DNA of 22,426 nt, from assembly GCA_025201365.1 (NCBI GenBank), contig JAIXMF010000223.1, forward strand, positions 1 through 22,426. Reading direction: 5' to 3'. The position numbers and the translations under genes are program-made. Shown here one piece after another: positions 1-10,200 of this stretch (the stretch's first letter is position 1; every line of letters starts with the position of its first letter). Source of the stretch: Syncephalis plumigaleata. Its lineage: Eukaryota > Zoopagomycota > Zoopagomycetes > Zoopagales > Piptocephalidaceae. The notes beneath the pieces are model-generated. The model searched no databases. It had not been told where the DNA came from and saw only the letters and a list, made by a program, of their open reading frames with translations.

Positions 1-166
1 TTACTTATTGCTTACTGTTGATACATTTCTTGTTGTACTAACTAACCAATTTACTTCCTTACTTGCCTATTTATTCTTTGATTATTCAATTCTTTATCGT
101 TACAACAGTATCACCATTAACCTAGCCTAGTCTAGTTTCAATTCAATTCAATTCTGTGGATCATCC
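1..166 (+). promoter_or_regulatory. 5' flank and leader of hexosaminidase gene
   Basis: This is a T/C-rich, AT-rich stretch before the hexosaminidase ATG. It holds a CCAAT pentamer at 46-50 and a short tandem ATTCA run at about 141-155, ending 11 bases before the start codon. I see no clear TATA element. The window starts inside this region, so the full promoter is not visible. The regulatory reading is inference from position and composition. Confidence 0.35.
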
Positions 167-1939
167 ATGTTGCTACGCGATCGTTTTGTATTAGTAGCCA
201 GTATTGCATTGGCTATTGCCTCTGCGTCGTTTGTGTTAGGGGCAGATACACCGGCACCTGCCAATGCTTCAAGCAATAATGCTTCTGCCAATGATAAAGC
301 CTCTGCCGATGGCATCAGCCATCGAGTAGTTGGCAATGTTTGGCCCATGCCGTACAAGTACACGACGGGCAGGAAGACATTCACATTGGGCGCTGATTTC
401 CGTTTCGATTGTCGCGCGCCCTATGGAGAAAGTGCTCAACTGCTGGGCTCGGCCTGTGAACGCTACCAAAAGTATATCGCCGAGCCGGATGGTCTACTAC
501 CTGAGCCGAGAACACGCGAGGCACCGGCCGGTGAAATTAATGTAGCCACGGTGACGGTGCTCAAGCCAGACACGCAGCTCGATGACAAAACGGACGAATC
601 CTATTCGATCTCGGTGAGTGATACGGGTGTCACCACTATTAAGGCAAATAGCGTATACGGTGCCATGCATGGTCTCGAGACATTCGCACAATTAGTGCGC
701 CGACTGGATAAACGAGGCAATAACGAGCGCTATCTACCTGGTGTGCCACTTACCATCGACGATCAACCCGAGTATGCTCATCGTGGTATATTGCTTGACA
801 CCGCACGTACCTACTTCCCCGTGAGCGATATTATACGTCAACTGGACGCCATGGCTATGTCGAAGCTGAACGTCTTCCATTGGCATATCGTCGATTCGCA
901 GAGTTTCCCGGTCAAGAGTGAGGTGCTGCCACGTCTAGCCGAGCGCGGTGCCTATAGTCCCGAAATGGTCTACACCAAGAAGAACGTTCAAGATATCGTG
1001 CGATATGCGCGTGAACGCGGTATTCGCGTCATTCCCGAGTACGACACGCCTGGACACACGTATGCCTGGGGCCTCGCTTACCCGAAGCTGGTCGTATGTC
1101 CGAATCAACAGCCAAAATGGATGGATGTGGCGGCCGAACCACCAAGTGGCCAGTTGGACCCGACTAACCCGGCTTCATTGAAGCTTGTAAGCGCGTTGTT
1201 CAAGGAGCAGGCCACCTGGTTCAACGATCCCTACTTCCACGTGGGTGGCGATGAAGTTAACCAAAAGTGCTACGAGAACGAGCCGCACATCGCCGATTAC
1301 ATGCGACAGAATAGCATGAGCACCGCGCAACTTATCGGTAAATTCGCACAGGGACTACACGCTGCCGTACGAGCAAACAAGAAGATCCCGGTCACTTGGG
1401 AGGAGGCACTTCTCGAGTATAAAGTCGACATGGGCAAGGACACGATCGTGCAGGTGTGGACGAAACCCGAGAACGTCAAAGAGGTGGTGGATCAAGGATT
1501 CCGCGTTATCGTGTCGCCAGCCGATCCATGGTACCTTGACTGCGGACAAGGTGGCTGGATTAACACGGCGAAGGGCGGCAACTCATGGTGCGATCCCTAC
1601 AAGACATGGCAACACGTCTACGCGTATAACCCATTGAACGGACTGGAGGGCACGGGCAACAAGGATCGCGATCACCCGTTGATTATCGGTGGCGAGGTGG
1701 CAATGTGGACCGAGAAGGTGGACCCGTTGATCCTCGATATGCGTCTCTGGCCACGCGCTAGTGCGGCCGGCGAGAAGCTATGGAGTGGACATCGCGATGC
1801 TAACGGACAGGAGCGTACCACTAAGGCTGCATTGTCGCGTATCTACAAGTTACGCCGTCGTTTGGTGCAACGCGGCTACCGAGCGGAACCCATTAATATG
1901 CTCTGGTGTGAATTGCACGAAGGTGGCTGTGAAATGTAG
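167..1939 (+). CDS. Secreted beta-N-acetylhexosaminidase (GH20)
   Basis: This is an intronless 590-residue enzyme that would remove terminal GlcNAc/GalNAc from chitin oligomers or glycans outside the cell or in the vacuole. Residues 1-25 form a signal peptide (basic start, hydrophobic core, small residues before ADTPAP), followed by a short Asn/Ala/Ser linker with potential N-glycosylation sites. About 55-200 is the GH20 N-terminal alpha/beta domain. The TIM barrel starts near residue 205 at HRGILLDTAR and includes KLNVFHWHIVDSQSFP and PEYDTPGH. The catalytic pair is Asp362-Glu363 in HVGGDEVN, the signature of substrate-assisted GH20 catalysis. Downstream are the aromatic YLDCGQGGW segment and GGEVAMWTE, both typical of the active-site pocket. 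Length fits fungal and animal lysosomal-type enzymes. The ATG at 167 is chosen because the signal peptide follows directly. All catalytic elements are intact. A chitin-remodelling role is inferred; other hexosamine substrates are possible. Confidence 0.96.
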   Translation: MLLRDRFVLVASIALAIASASFVLGADTPAPANASSNNASANDKASADGISHRVVGNVWPMPYKYTTGRKTFTLGADFRFDCRAPYGESAQLLGSACERYQKYIAEPDGLLPEPRTREAPAGEINVATVTVLKPDTQLDDKTDESYSISVSDTGVTTIKANSVYGAMHGLETFAQLVRRLDKRGNNERYLPGVPLTIDDQPEYAHRGILLDTARTYFPVSDIIRQLDAMAMSKLNVFHWHIVDSQSFPVKSEVLPRLAERGAYSPEMVYTKKNVQDIVRYARERGIRVIPEYDTPGHTYAWGLAYPKLVVCPNQQPKWMDVAAEPPSGQLDPTNPASLKLVSALFKEQATWFNDPYFHVGGDEVNQKCYENEPHIADYMRQNSMSTAQLIGKFAQGLHAAVRANKKIPVTWEEALLEYKVDMGKDTIVQVWTKPENVKEVVDQGFRVIVSPADPWYLDCGQGGWINTAKGGNSWCDPYKTWQHVYAYNPLNGLEGTGNKDRDHPLIIGGEVAMWTEKVDPLILDMRLWPRASAAGEKLWSGHRDANGQERTTKAALSRIYKLRRRLVQRGYRAEPINMLWCELHEGGCEM

Positions 1940-2002
1940 ACGATGCCACTACATATACAGCACTTTTCCATTCAATTTGCGCAGTTAGCCTTTTGTTTTA
2001 TG

Positions 2003-2008
2003 AATAAA
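2003..2008 (+). terminator. Poly(A) signal of hexosaminidase gene
   Basis: A canonical AATAAA lies 64 bases after the hexosaminidase stop codon, in AT-rich sequence, and would be a normal cleavage/polyadenylation signal. It is motif-based only. Confidence 0.5.
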
Positions 2009-2802
2009 TAATTGATACGTGCCATTTAATGCCATTATAGCAAGATTATAATATATAGATATTTAGTTTATTCATTTATTACTAGCAATCAGTAAGTACT
2101 AATAATCATTGACATGTTTGCTACTAGTGTCTAATAGCATACGTGTTCATACACCCTTCCTTGCTCATTCCTTGCTCGTTCGTGGCAAGTCAGTCATTCT
2201 GCTAATTCTGTTTGTTTATTATTATATTTGTCATTATCGTGTTGTGTCAAGTGGCATTTCTATGGTGATAATGGTGTTAACAATAACAATAATAACAGAT
2301 ATTCCATTTATGTCCTATATTATTAATGGTGTAGAACAACGATATGAACCATCTGTTTCGCCATTAGTTGCACAAATAAATCGACTGATGTGTCATGACA
2401 TATTACTACTATTATTATAACAACATTGGCGATGATGGTTCCATTTGAAACGGGTGCATGCACCTGTACTATATGTACACATCGTATACGTGTATATGCA
2501 TGAATATATGGGCCTTGTTTGTCAAAAAAGTGAAGGGAACGAGAAAGGGATAGTGTTACTATTGCGCATAGTCGATACCAACACTACTACTACTATTCCA
2601 ATGTGAGAAAAATGAATATATAATTACGCAATGTTTACTTCATTGATATTCTATCAGGTATACTTTTCCTCCAATGCTAGATATTCGTGCTACTCCATGT
2701 TGATCGCCAATCTTGACATTTATAGTAATGCTCAGTCTAGATTGATCATGTAGCTTATACCACCAGGTCCCATTGAATTAGTCGAGGAAAGGAAGAAATG
2801 GG

Positions 2803-2822
2803 AGAGAGAGAGAGAGAGAGAA
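2803..2822. repeat. (GA)n microsatellite
   Basis: About ten GA units sit in an otherwise unremarkable part of the long spacer. It is a simple dinucleotide repeat with no sign of a gene around it. Confidence 0.9.
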
Positions 2823-3137
2823 GGGAATGAGGGCCTATCCACATTCGTATCTAGCAAGGCATTCTTCCCAATTAGAGGCCTCGCGTGGCTCTCGTTCAAC
2901 TCTCCGCTCATCAAATGATACTGGATTGCCGAATTCGATCCTGCCAACGAGCTACTCTATTGGCCATCTCGTAGTCTCTTATTGCTCCTTCCAAAAAAGG
3001 GAAGATATGCCATTTGTTTTGTACTTCATTGTTCCGGTTTAGACATGAAAACGCTCCTTCTATAAGCTTATTCTTTTCTTTCGTCAATTCTCTTGTATGG
3101 GAAATATGAACCCTTCTATCTCAGAGAAGCACACTAG

Positions 3138-3186
3138 TAATAATAATAATAATAGCAACAACAACGACGACGACGAGGAGGAGGAG
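3138..3186. repeat. Stepped trinucleotide repeat TAA-CAA-CGA-GGA
   Basis: A run of TAA triplets passes into CAA, then CGA, then GGA triplets, each block several units long and each differing from the previous by one base. The pattern suggests serial point mutation plus slippage from one ancestral triplet tract. It is not in a plausible reading frame. Confidence 0.85.
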
Positions 3187-3309
3187 ATATGGATACATTA
3201 ATGAATGGGATTGTTCTCTAAACGAAATAATAAAAGTACCGATTGTCTTTTTGTATTTCCCAACATTGTACGTCGCTTGTCTGTGTATCCTCCTCTACAT
3301 TCAGTATCT

Positions 3310-3329
3310 ACACACACGCGCACACACGC
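3310..3329. repeat. (CA)n/(CG) mixed microsatellite
   Basis: Alternating CA/CG dinucleotides form a purine-pyrimidine alternating tract in the spacer. No gene is associated. Confidence 0.8.
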
Positions 3330-3480
3330 CTAATCTATATCTCTACCTATATCTCTATCGATCTTTCTCTTCCCCGTGTTTTTATTATTACATTAATCTT
3401 TGGTTGTCTGCAACATACACTGACCTGTTTCTATTACTACTACTCGCTCTTGTCCTCCTTTCTCTTTCTCTTTCTATTGT

Positions 3481-3498
3481 TCTCTCTCTCTCTCTCTC
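3481..3498. repeat. (TC)n microsatellite
   Basis: A pure TC run sits inside a wider pyrimidine-rich block (about 3450-3530). It produces the low-complexity Ser/Leu open frames on the plus strand that should not be taken as genes. Confidence 0.9.
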
Positions 3499-3789
3499 GT
3501 TGCCTCTTTATTCTTGTTCTTTTTTGCGAAGCAGAGCTACGCACCCGTATCTCTACTTTCGTTGAACAATTACTACATCTTTATTCAAGGGTATTAATAA
3601 TAATAATTTATCGTCGACTTTCTTGTTTTACTTTCTCGTCATTATAACTACTACCATCATTTATTTTTATTGTTGTCACGAGTCGTTGACTGCTATCAAT
3701 TCGTGTTGATTTACATTTTATAGTAACTATCCTTATAGTTGTTATCGTTTTCTACACTGACTCTTAACGGTAAGTACAATTTGTGTTAG

Positions 3790-3831
3790 TATATACGTGT
3801 ATACGTATGTATATGTGTATATGTGTATATG
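3790..3831. repeat. TATATG/TATACG repeat tract
   Basis: Alternating purine-pyrimidine hexamer-like units (variants of TATACG and TATATG) form an imperfect tract with DNA-unwinding or hairpin potential. It lies just after a donor-like GTAAGT at 3771. No coding meaning is seen. Confidence 0.7.
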
Positions 3832-5514
3832 GATAGAATGATATTGCTTTTTTCTTTCTCCTCGTTTCAAGGATATATATGCACACCATGATATGCACAT
3901 TATGCTCTATGCGTTTTATTGTTTACGATGATGAGGAGCAAAGTGATAGAATGACATTTCTACATCGTTTTACCAGTTGAATTGGCATCCACACCCATTT
4001 GTACAAATCTCAGCTTTAATAAGCTTAATAATAACAATAATAGTTGCTGTTGTTGTACCTCGTTGCTATCCTCTCCTTCCTTTCATCCAGCGTATTTGCC
4101 TCGTACGCAACTAGTCTATTTTTACACTTGCCCTGACGGTAGAGTTAGACGGCATTATCTTTGTTTTAGATAAAGCATATGGCATTATTCCGTGAAGGCA
4201 CTCATTTTCTGTGTAGACTGCCTTTTTCTCGGCACTACACTAGAACATTGGCGAATGAGGAAATGGGAGAACGTGGCCAAACAATTTGTGTTCTTTCCAT
4301 GCCACTCTCGGTCATATTGAACGGGAAATCGCCATGCTTTAAGATAGAGCGGTATATGGATAGGACTCTACACTTGTGAAGGGTAATCAAAAATCAACCA
4401 GTCAACCAGTCAATCACAACCAGTCAATCAGTTCTATTACCATTGATTGTCTTCCCCTCACTCACTCACTCACTCTCATTCTCACTCCTGCTTGTTCTCT
4501 CTTTCCTTCTTCTCCTATATGCTCACTTACACTAGTACTATCGCTTCTGTCAAGCTTACCCCTCACCTCGTCCGGTATTAGTACATGACACTTTTCGAAT
4601 AGGTCAAGGAATGAATCGTATCTCTTCGACCCTTCGTCTATTGACAGCACTTTTTCCTTGTCATTGACGTTCTAACGAATACTAGCATCTTATTTTGGTA
4701 TGTGATGTTGCTGCGGTGGCGGAGTAAAGTGAAAATACACGAGTATATGAATTGCTTTTTTCTGCATGATTAATTATGCCATTTCTTTTTGATCATATAG
4801 CAATTATGAGTGTGATGATGCTAGCTGGCTAGATAGACTATAGCATACTTGTCATGTCAACGCTTGATTATAATGGTCATATAATATTGATTACAGAGTA
4901 TAGACGTGTGCATGTGCGTGTACGTGTGTGTAGGTGTCATTGCTATTATTTAATAGGCATACAATAGAAGCTTCCAGCCATTTGGTCAAAGTGACTGGTA
5001 ATACCATTTAATAACATCGCATGCTTTCTAATTATATCCTACAAGTGGAATGTGCATTTTTTTGACGTTCTGCATTTTAATTATTTGTAAAAATCCTCAA
5101 TGATACACGCTAACTTTTTCTTTTTCTATTATTTTGCATGTTCCATTTATCCATACAGAATCACACGTATCATTTATTATACTGCTCTACAGTCTGTCTG
5201 TAGAGATACAGACAGGAACGAACTTTTTACTCCCGCTTAACTGGTAAGTGATCAACGTACGGATTGTAAAGGATGTAAAGGATAGACGCGATACAAATGT
5301 ATCAGATGTCACTTTAAAGAGGGGAAAAGAAGAAGAGGAAGGGGAGGTACATACGGACATGTACTGAGACAATACCAGTTATTGGCACATTGCATCAGTC
5401 TATGATTTGCACGTATACCTATAGCAGTATATGTATATACATCTAGTATGTGTAAATGATACACTGCTTAGAATGTAGCGTTACAATGCTACAACTGCTG
5501 GGTTGAACATACCA

Positions 5515-5541
5515 TGCATATCATATCATATCATATCATTG
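5515..5541. repeat. (CATAT)n pentanucleotide repeat
   Basis: About five CATAT units end in a GATATC palindrome. It is a short tandem repeat in the long spacer. Confidence 0.8.
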
Positions 5542-5759
5542 ATATCATAATGACGGCAATGCCAATAGGAGATCAGCTGTTATCATACATTTGTATATGC
5601 GTGTGTACGTGCTATTGATTGATTATATGGAAACACGCTTGCTTTGTGTATTGCATGTTGTCACAAGGTTTATTGCCATTGTATTCACATGAGTGCTTAT
5701 CATTTGCAAGTGCATCGCGTATAATCGATGTGTCAATATGCACACATCTACATCTTTAC

Positions 5760-6370
5760 ACTCCCAACACTATGATCCTTGCGCTATTATCCGTGTGTTC
5801 ACTCGCATTGTCATCTTCTATGTACCAGCATCTCTATTGCTTGAATGCATTGATCGCTTGTTCTCTCGCTCTCGTTCTTGCGCTCTCTTTCTCGTATATC
5901 CACTGAATGTTTATTGAATTTCAATCTCCATTTGTCCATTACCTTTTATGGTAATTGCTATCTTTTTCACAAAGCGTCTACCACTCCCAGTCCACAGTGT
6001 TGACAGAAGAGAGACGCCCCGTGTTTTAAGCACGCTCGCCTTTTTTGCTTGCTTCAACACTCTTCCCCTTGTCCAGTTTTTCCTTCTATTGCACGCAAGC
6101 GTCCAGTTTACGGCCTCAAACTACGAAACACGCCAGTCCCTCTACTTGCGCACCTCTTTCCCCTCTTTATACTCCGTTTGATACAGACTAGTCTACCGAA
6201 GGAAGAACGACGAGTGGCAGGGCATTTCTTTTTGTCCTTCCGCTCCTTTGCTAATTCTTCATCTTATCTATTACTACTCTTTCGTCATTATACCGCTAGT
6301 CGGTAAAACTCTGACTTTTCTTCGTTGACCACTTGAGCGGTTTGCCTCTCTTTATCTCTCTATCTTTCTC
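5760..6370 (+). promoter_or_regulatory. Pyrimidine-rich belt upstream of surface-protein gene
   Basis: The plus strand is markedly T/C-rich, with repeated CTCTTTC-like patches. CT-rich tracts are known close to transcription starts of many fungal genes; here the belt ends about 0.8 kb before the ATG at 7202, leaving room for a long leader. The regulatory role is inference; the open frames across it (for example 5948-6306) look compositional. Confidence 0.3.
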
Positions 6371-6680
6371 TTCCTCGCTATATTGCTATCCATTTATAAT
6401 TTCGCATTGGCGTATTCTCTCGTAGCCTTAATCAACTGTAGTTACAGACAGCCACTCTTGCTGCATTGCTACTGTCATTCGTGAACTTCGCTGGCGGTTC
6501 GCTTTCTATATTATTCGTCTATTATTGTCGCTATTCGTTAGTCGAGCATATTGCATTGTAACAACGTCATTCTATAATAATATCCGTCCCTATCCTTATT
6601 TGTAGTTGTCAGATATATATATAGATATATCTAGTTCAACTGTCCAGTTATATTTGACATACTACTGTATTTTGTGCTTC

Positions 6681-6705
6681 GTTATTATTATTATTATTAT
6701 TATTG
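6681..6705. repeat. (TTA)n microsatellite
   Basis: About eight TTA triplets lie roughly 500 bases before the surface-protein start codon, in its presumed promoter or leader. An imperfect AT palindrome (8 bp arms, 6 nt centre) lies just upstream at 6611-6632. Confidence 0.85.
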
Positions 6706-7201
6706 TCAGTATTACTATTGGTATATGCAATATCTGACTAGCGAATAACGCAATTTTATTCGCTTCTTTGATACTCATACAAAAAGTGCACACATATACA
6801 CTCTCATATATACGTGCTCACTCTATTCCTCCTCCTCAGCTTCTTCTTCTTCTTCTTCCTAACTTGGGTCGACACGTTTATCGGGCCTGCCAACACTAAC
6901 GTAACACACTCGTCTTTGCGAATCTTTTATAGATTTCACCCAAGGCGTGTGTCGGCACTTATTAGTGCACACCGCTGTGCGGCCATTCCACAAGTCTACA
7001 TTTCATAATTCGCGCGTAGAATCCACCACACAAAGCGTTTATACCATTAACAACTAGCCTCTTCCTTCAACACAACAGTGATTGTGACGCTCCCTCATTA
7101 ATCACATCTCTTATCGCATCGTGTCCACCAGTAATTAGTATTATCATTAGTATTATTATTATCGAGGTTTCTATAGCACCTCTCTAGTCGTTGCAATAAT
7201 C

Positions 7202-10200
7202 ATGGTCGCCATTAAATATGAACTTACAATACTCCGTGTATGGGCAGTAATGACAATATTGGTGGCAGCATCGGGACTCATCGATACAGCCGCCATCAAC
7301 CCGGGACATGGTGTTCAGCTTCAACGACGACTCCTTAACAACCTGGTATCAAATGTTAATGACGATGTCAAGCTAGTCACCAATAAGCTGCCATTGAACA
7401 ATGTTGCCGGTAGTCCCAACACCGCTTCTGATGCATCTTTCGTTCCAGCCACCGAGACAACGACATTTGCGCCCGATAGCACCGGCCCTCCTCCTAGCCC
7501 TGCTCCGGCTAATAGTCCCGCGACTGTCGTAACAGCTCCAGCCGGTCCACCTCCAGCATCAAAGCCAAAAACAGATATTCCAATTGTAAGCAATCTATTG
7601 CAAACTGGTAATTCAAATGATGCATCTACAGCAGCAAATGTGCAAGACGCAACTGCTGCAACGAAGGTGGAACCAGCAACATTGCCAGTCTCGTCAAAAG
7701 CCGCATCACCAGTATCATCACCGGCAACATCGGAGACGCCTCGATCAACACAGCAGACTAATACTAATAGGCCAGCTAATAACAACTTGAGTAATCAAGG
7801 ACCAGTAGGTGGCCTTACCAACCTAGTGGGTCAAACTGTCGGCAAGGTTGAGAATGTAGTTGCACCACCACCACCATCGGTATCAAAGACGTCTGAACCT
7901 CCAGCAACATTCGTGCCAGCAACTGCTAACACTAGCAACAACAACAACAACGGTCCTACCATAGTGAATAACTTATTGGCACCTGTTAATGAGGTAGTAG
8001 GTCAAAACTCGGTCTCGCCTAGTACAGCACCAGCTACTAAGGAAATCGTATCCAATCAAGATGAAGAGGAGGACAAGGATACGACATCGACATCGACTGT
8101 TCCACCGGTAACTTTGTCAAAACCACCTCAAAAGAAGCCGATCTTATTGGGAGATACGCTCAATCATGTTGTTCAGCCAGTGACCGAGAACGTTGTCAAA
8201 CCAGTTACTGAAAAGGTTATCCAGCCAGTGACCGAGAACGTTATCAAGCCTGTAACTGAGAATGTTGTGAAGCCAGTAACCAAGAATGTTATCGAACCTG
8301 TAGCCGATGATATTTTCGAGCCTGTAACTGAGAACGTTGTCAAGCCAGTGACCGAGAAAGTCGTTAAACCAGTTACCGAAAAGGTTGTCGAGCCTGTAGC
8401 TGATGAGATTATTAATCCAGTGACCGAAAATGTTGTAAAGCCCGTGACCGAGAAAGTCGTTAAACCAGTAACTGGGAATGTTGTTACACCAGCAACTGAT
8501 GTAATCGCACCTGTATTTGGTTCAGCAACCGATGACATTATCAAGTCAATTAACAGTCCATCATTGCCTAGTCCAACGGCAACAGCGACCACAACATCCA
8601 CTGGCAATCCATTCTTGGTCAACAAACCAGCTGGTGGTGTTATTGGCGCGCTCAATAATGTAGTCGAACCTGTAGCCGCATCTCTTGTTTCTCCATTGTT
8701 GCCAACACCTACACCAACTGCTGGTAGCAAGCCTCTACTGCCATCGCTTATTCAAATACCAATTGGTTTACCAGGTCAAAAGGACGATACAACATCGAAG
8801 GAGACCAAGACATCTACCAATCCCCCGGCTAATGATGGTATCATTTCCCTTCCCATAGGATCAATTCTTCCGGATACACTGCCTAGTGTTCTACCATTGC
8901 CAGGTGGTACACCAACCGAATTCTTGCCACCTATTAATGGTGGAGTAATTGGTTCACCTCCACCCGATGCTGCTAACTCGCCAGCACTTCCTATACCTCA
9001 TCTACCTCTACCTTCTCTTCCACTACCTTCTCTTCCTTTACCTTCTCTACCATTGCCTTCTCTTCCGTTGCCTACAATTCCTGCGCCGCTACCTCCTGTG
9101 TCTCTTCCACCGGTGGTTCCATCGCTGCCTTTGCCTACAGGAGCACCGCAGCTTCCTCCAGTGTCTCTCCCACCGGTGGTTCCATCGTTGCCTCTGCCTT
9201 CTCTTCCATTGCCTACGGGAGCACCGCAGCTTCCTCCTATTTCATTACCACCATTAACACCATTACCTTTACCTTCTGTGCCCGTCATTCCATCGCAACC
9301 AATTGTTACTCTACCACCTGTCTCTGTACCAACGGCTATTCCTACAGCACCCGTTATTCCACCGGTAGTTGTACAGCCACCATCGGATAAGCCAGCTACT
9401 GTTAAACCATCTGTTCCACCACCAACGGTAACTCAGCCACCTCCACCTCCGCCAGGTCCATCTACGATCACAGTGGTGCCAACTGGTACTGGTACAATCA
9501 TCACGCAGCCTTCTCCTACCAATGAGGCTCCAGCTCCTCCTCCGGTGGTTCCAATTACACCTCCTACGATCACGGTTATTCCTACCGCGTCTAGCTCATC
9601 AATTCCACAGCCAACACCCACGGCATCTGTCTATCCTAAACCTGGATCGTCTGAAGCATCATCGTCGAATACGTGGTTGCCACCAACTGCTACCCTATCA
9701 TTGATTACCTCCTCGTATAGTTCTGCTGAGGCCGCTCAGCCTACGGGTAAATCACCGGTAATTGTAGCAAGCGACAATGTTGCTGTGTCGCAATCGGCTG
9801 CTTTGGTTGAATTGAGACTAGGTCAAATTGATTTCGCCGCCACCGCCAAGGATGGTATTCAATCGGCGCAGATCTTTGACAAGTTGGCCATCGACGTGGC
9901 TAACTCTCTTAATCTGCCACACGATCGAATTAAGGTGACCAAACTACGCGACGACAAGGGCAGTGTAGTGGCTCAACTGGCCATTCTTCCCGATGAAAGT
10001 AACCGAGTGCCGACGGAGACGGTGAACGTCCTACAAAGTTTGGTACAAGATCCGAACTCGTCATTGTATCGTAATGGTCAGATTGCCAAGTATATTGATC
10101 CATCCTATAAGATCACCACTCAGGCTCAGAATGCTTCAGGTCAACCGGATTCGGCGCAATCGAGCGATCGCCGCATTATAGTCATTTGTATTGCGGTTGT

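Larger units (their letters stand above)
2009..7201. other. 5.2 kb spacer without a supportable gene
   Basis: I read both strands and found no ORF with recognisable protein character; the open frames here (up to 134 codons) are low-complexity Ser/Leu/Tyr/Ile strings made by CT- and TA-rich DNA. The spacer holds (GA)n, (CT)n, (CA)n, (TAA)n, (CATAT)n and stepped trinucleotide repeats. Isolated donor-like GTAAGT motifs occur at 3771 and 5244, and a TC-rich belt runs from about 5760 to 6370. No tRNA, rRNA or transposon ends were recognised. The segment from about 5.7 kb to 7.2 kb probably includes the promoter and leader of the downstream surface-protein gene. Confidence 0.6.

Noticed and set aside
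3243-3647. 134-codon plus-strand frame with hydrophobic, membrane-like stretches
   Set aside because: The Leu/Ser/Phe/Tyr composition comes from CT and TA repeats; no start context, introns or homology support a gene.
5500-5508. tRNA B-box-like GTTCAACCC on the minus strand
   Set aside because: The flanking bases cannot form a T-stem and no acceptor stem, A box or anticodon arm fits.
5619-6306. Series of overlapping hydrophobic plus-strand frames
   Set aside because: They fall in the pyrimidine-rich belt, overlap each other in different frames and have no recognisable protein pattern.
1945-7201. Transposon remnant in the long spacer
   Set aside because: I saw no terminal inverted or long direct repeats, no target-site duplication, and no reverse transcriptase or transposase fragment.
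7321-7785. 154-codon minus-strand open frame inside the surface-protein gene
   Set aside because: It is the antisense of Ser/Thr/Ala/Pro-rich coding sequence, giving a Val/Ala/Gly-rich string without motifs; the plus-strand gene explains it.
8173-8730. 185-codon minus-strand repetitive frame (TTFSVTGL repeats)
   Set aside because: It is the antisense shadow of the octapeptide array; 24-bp periodicity keeps both strands open.
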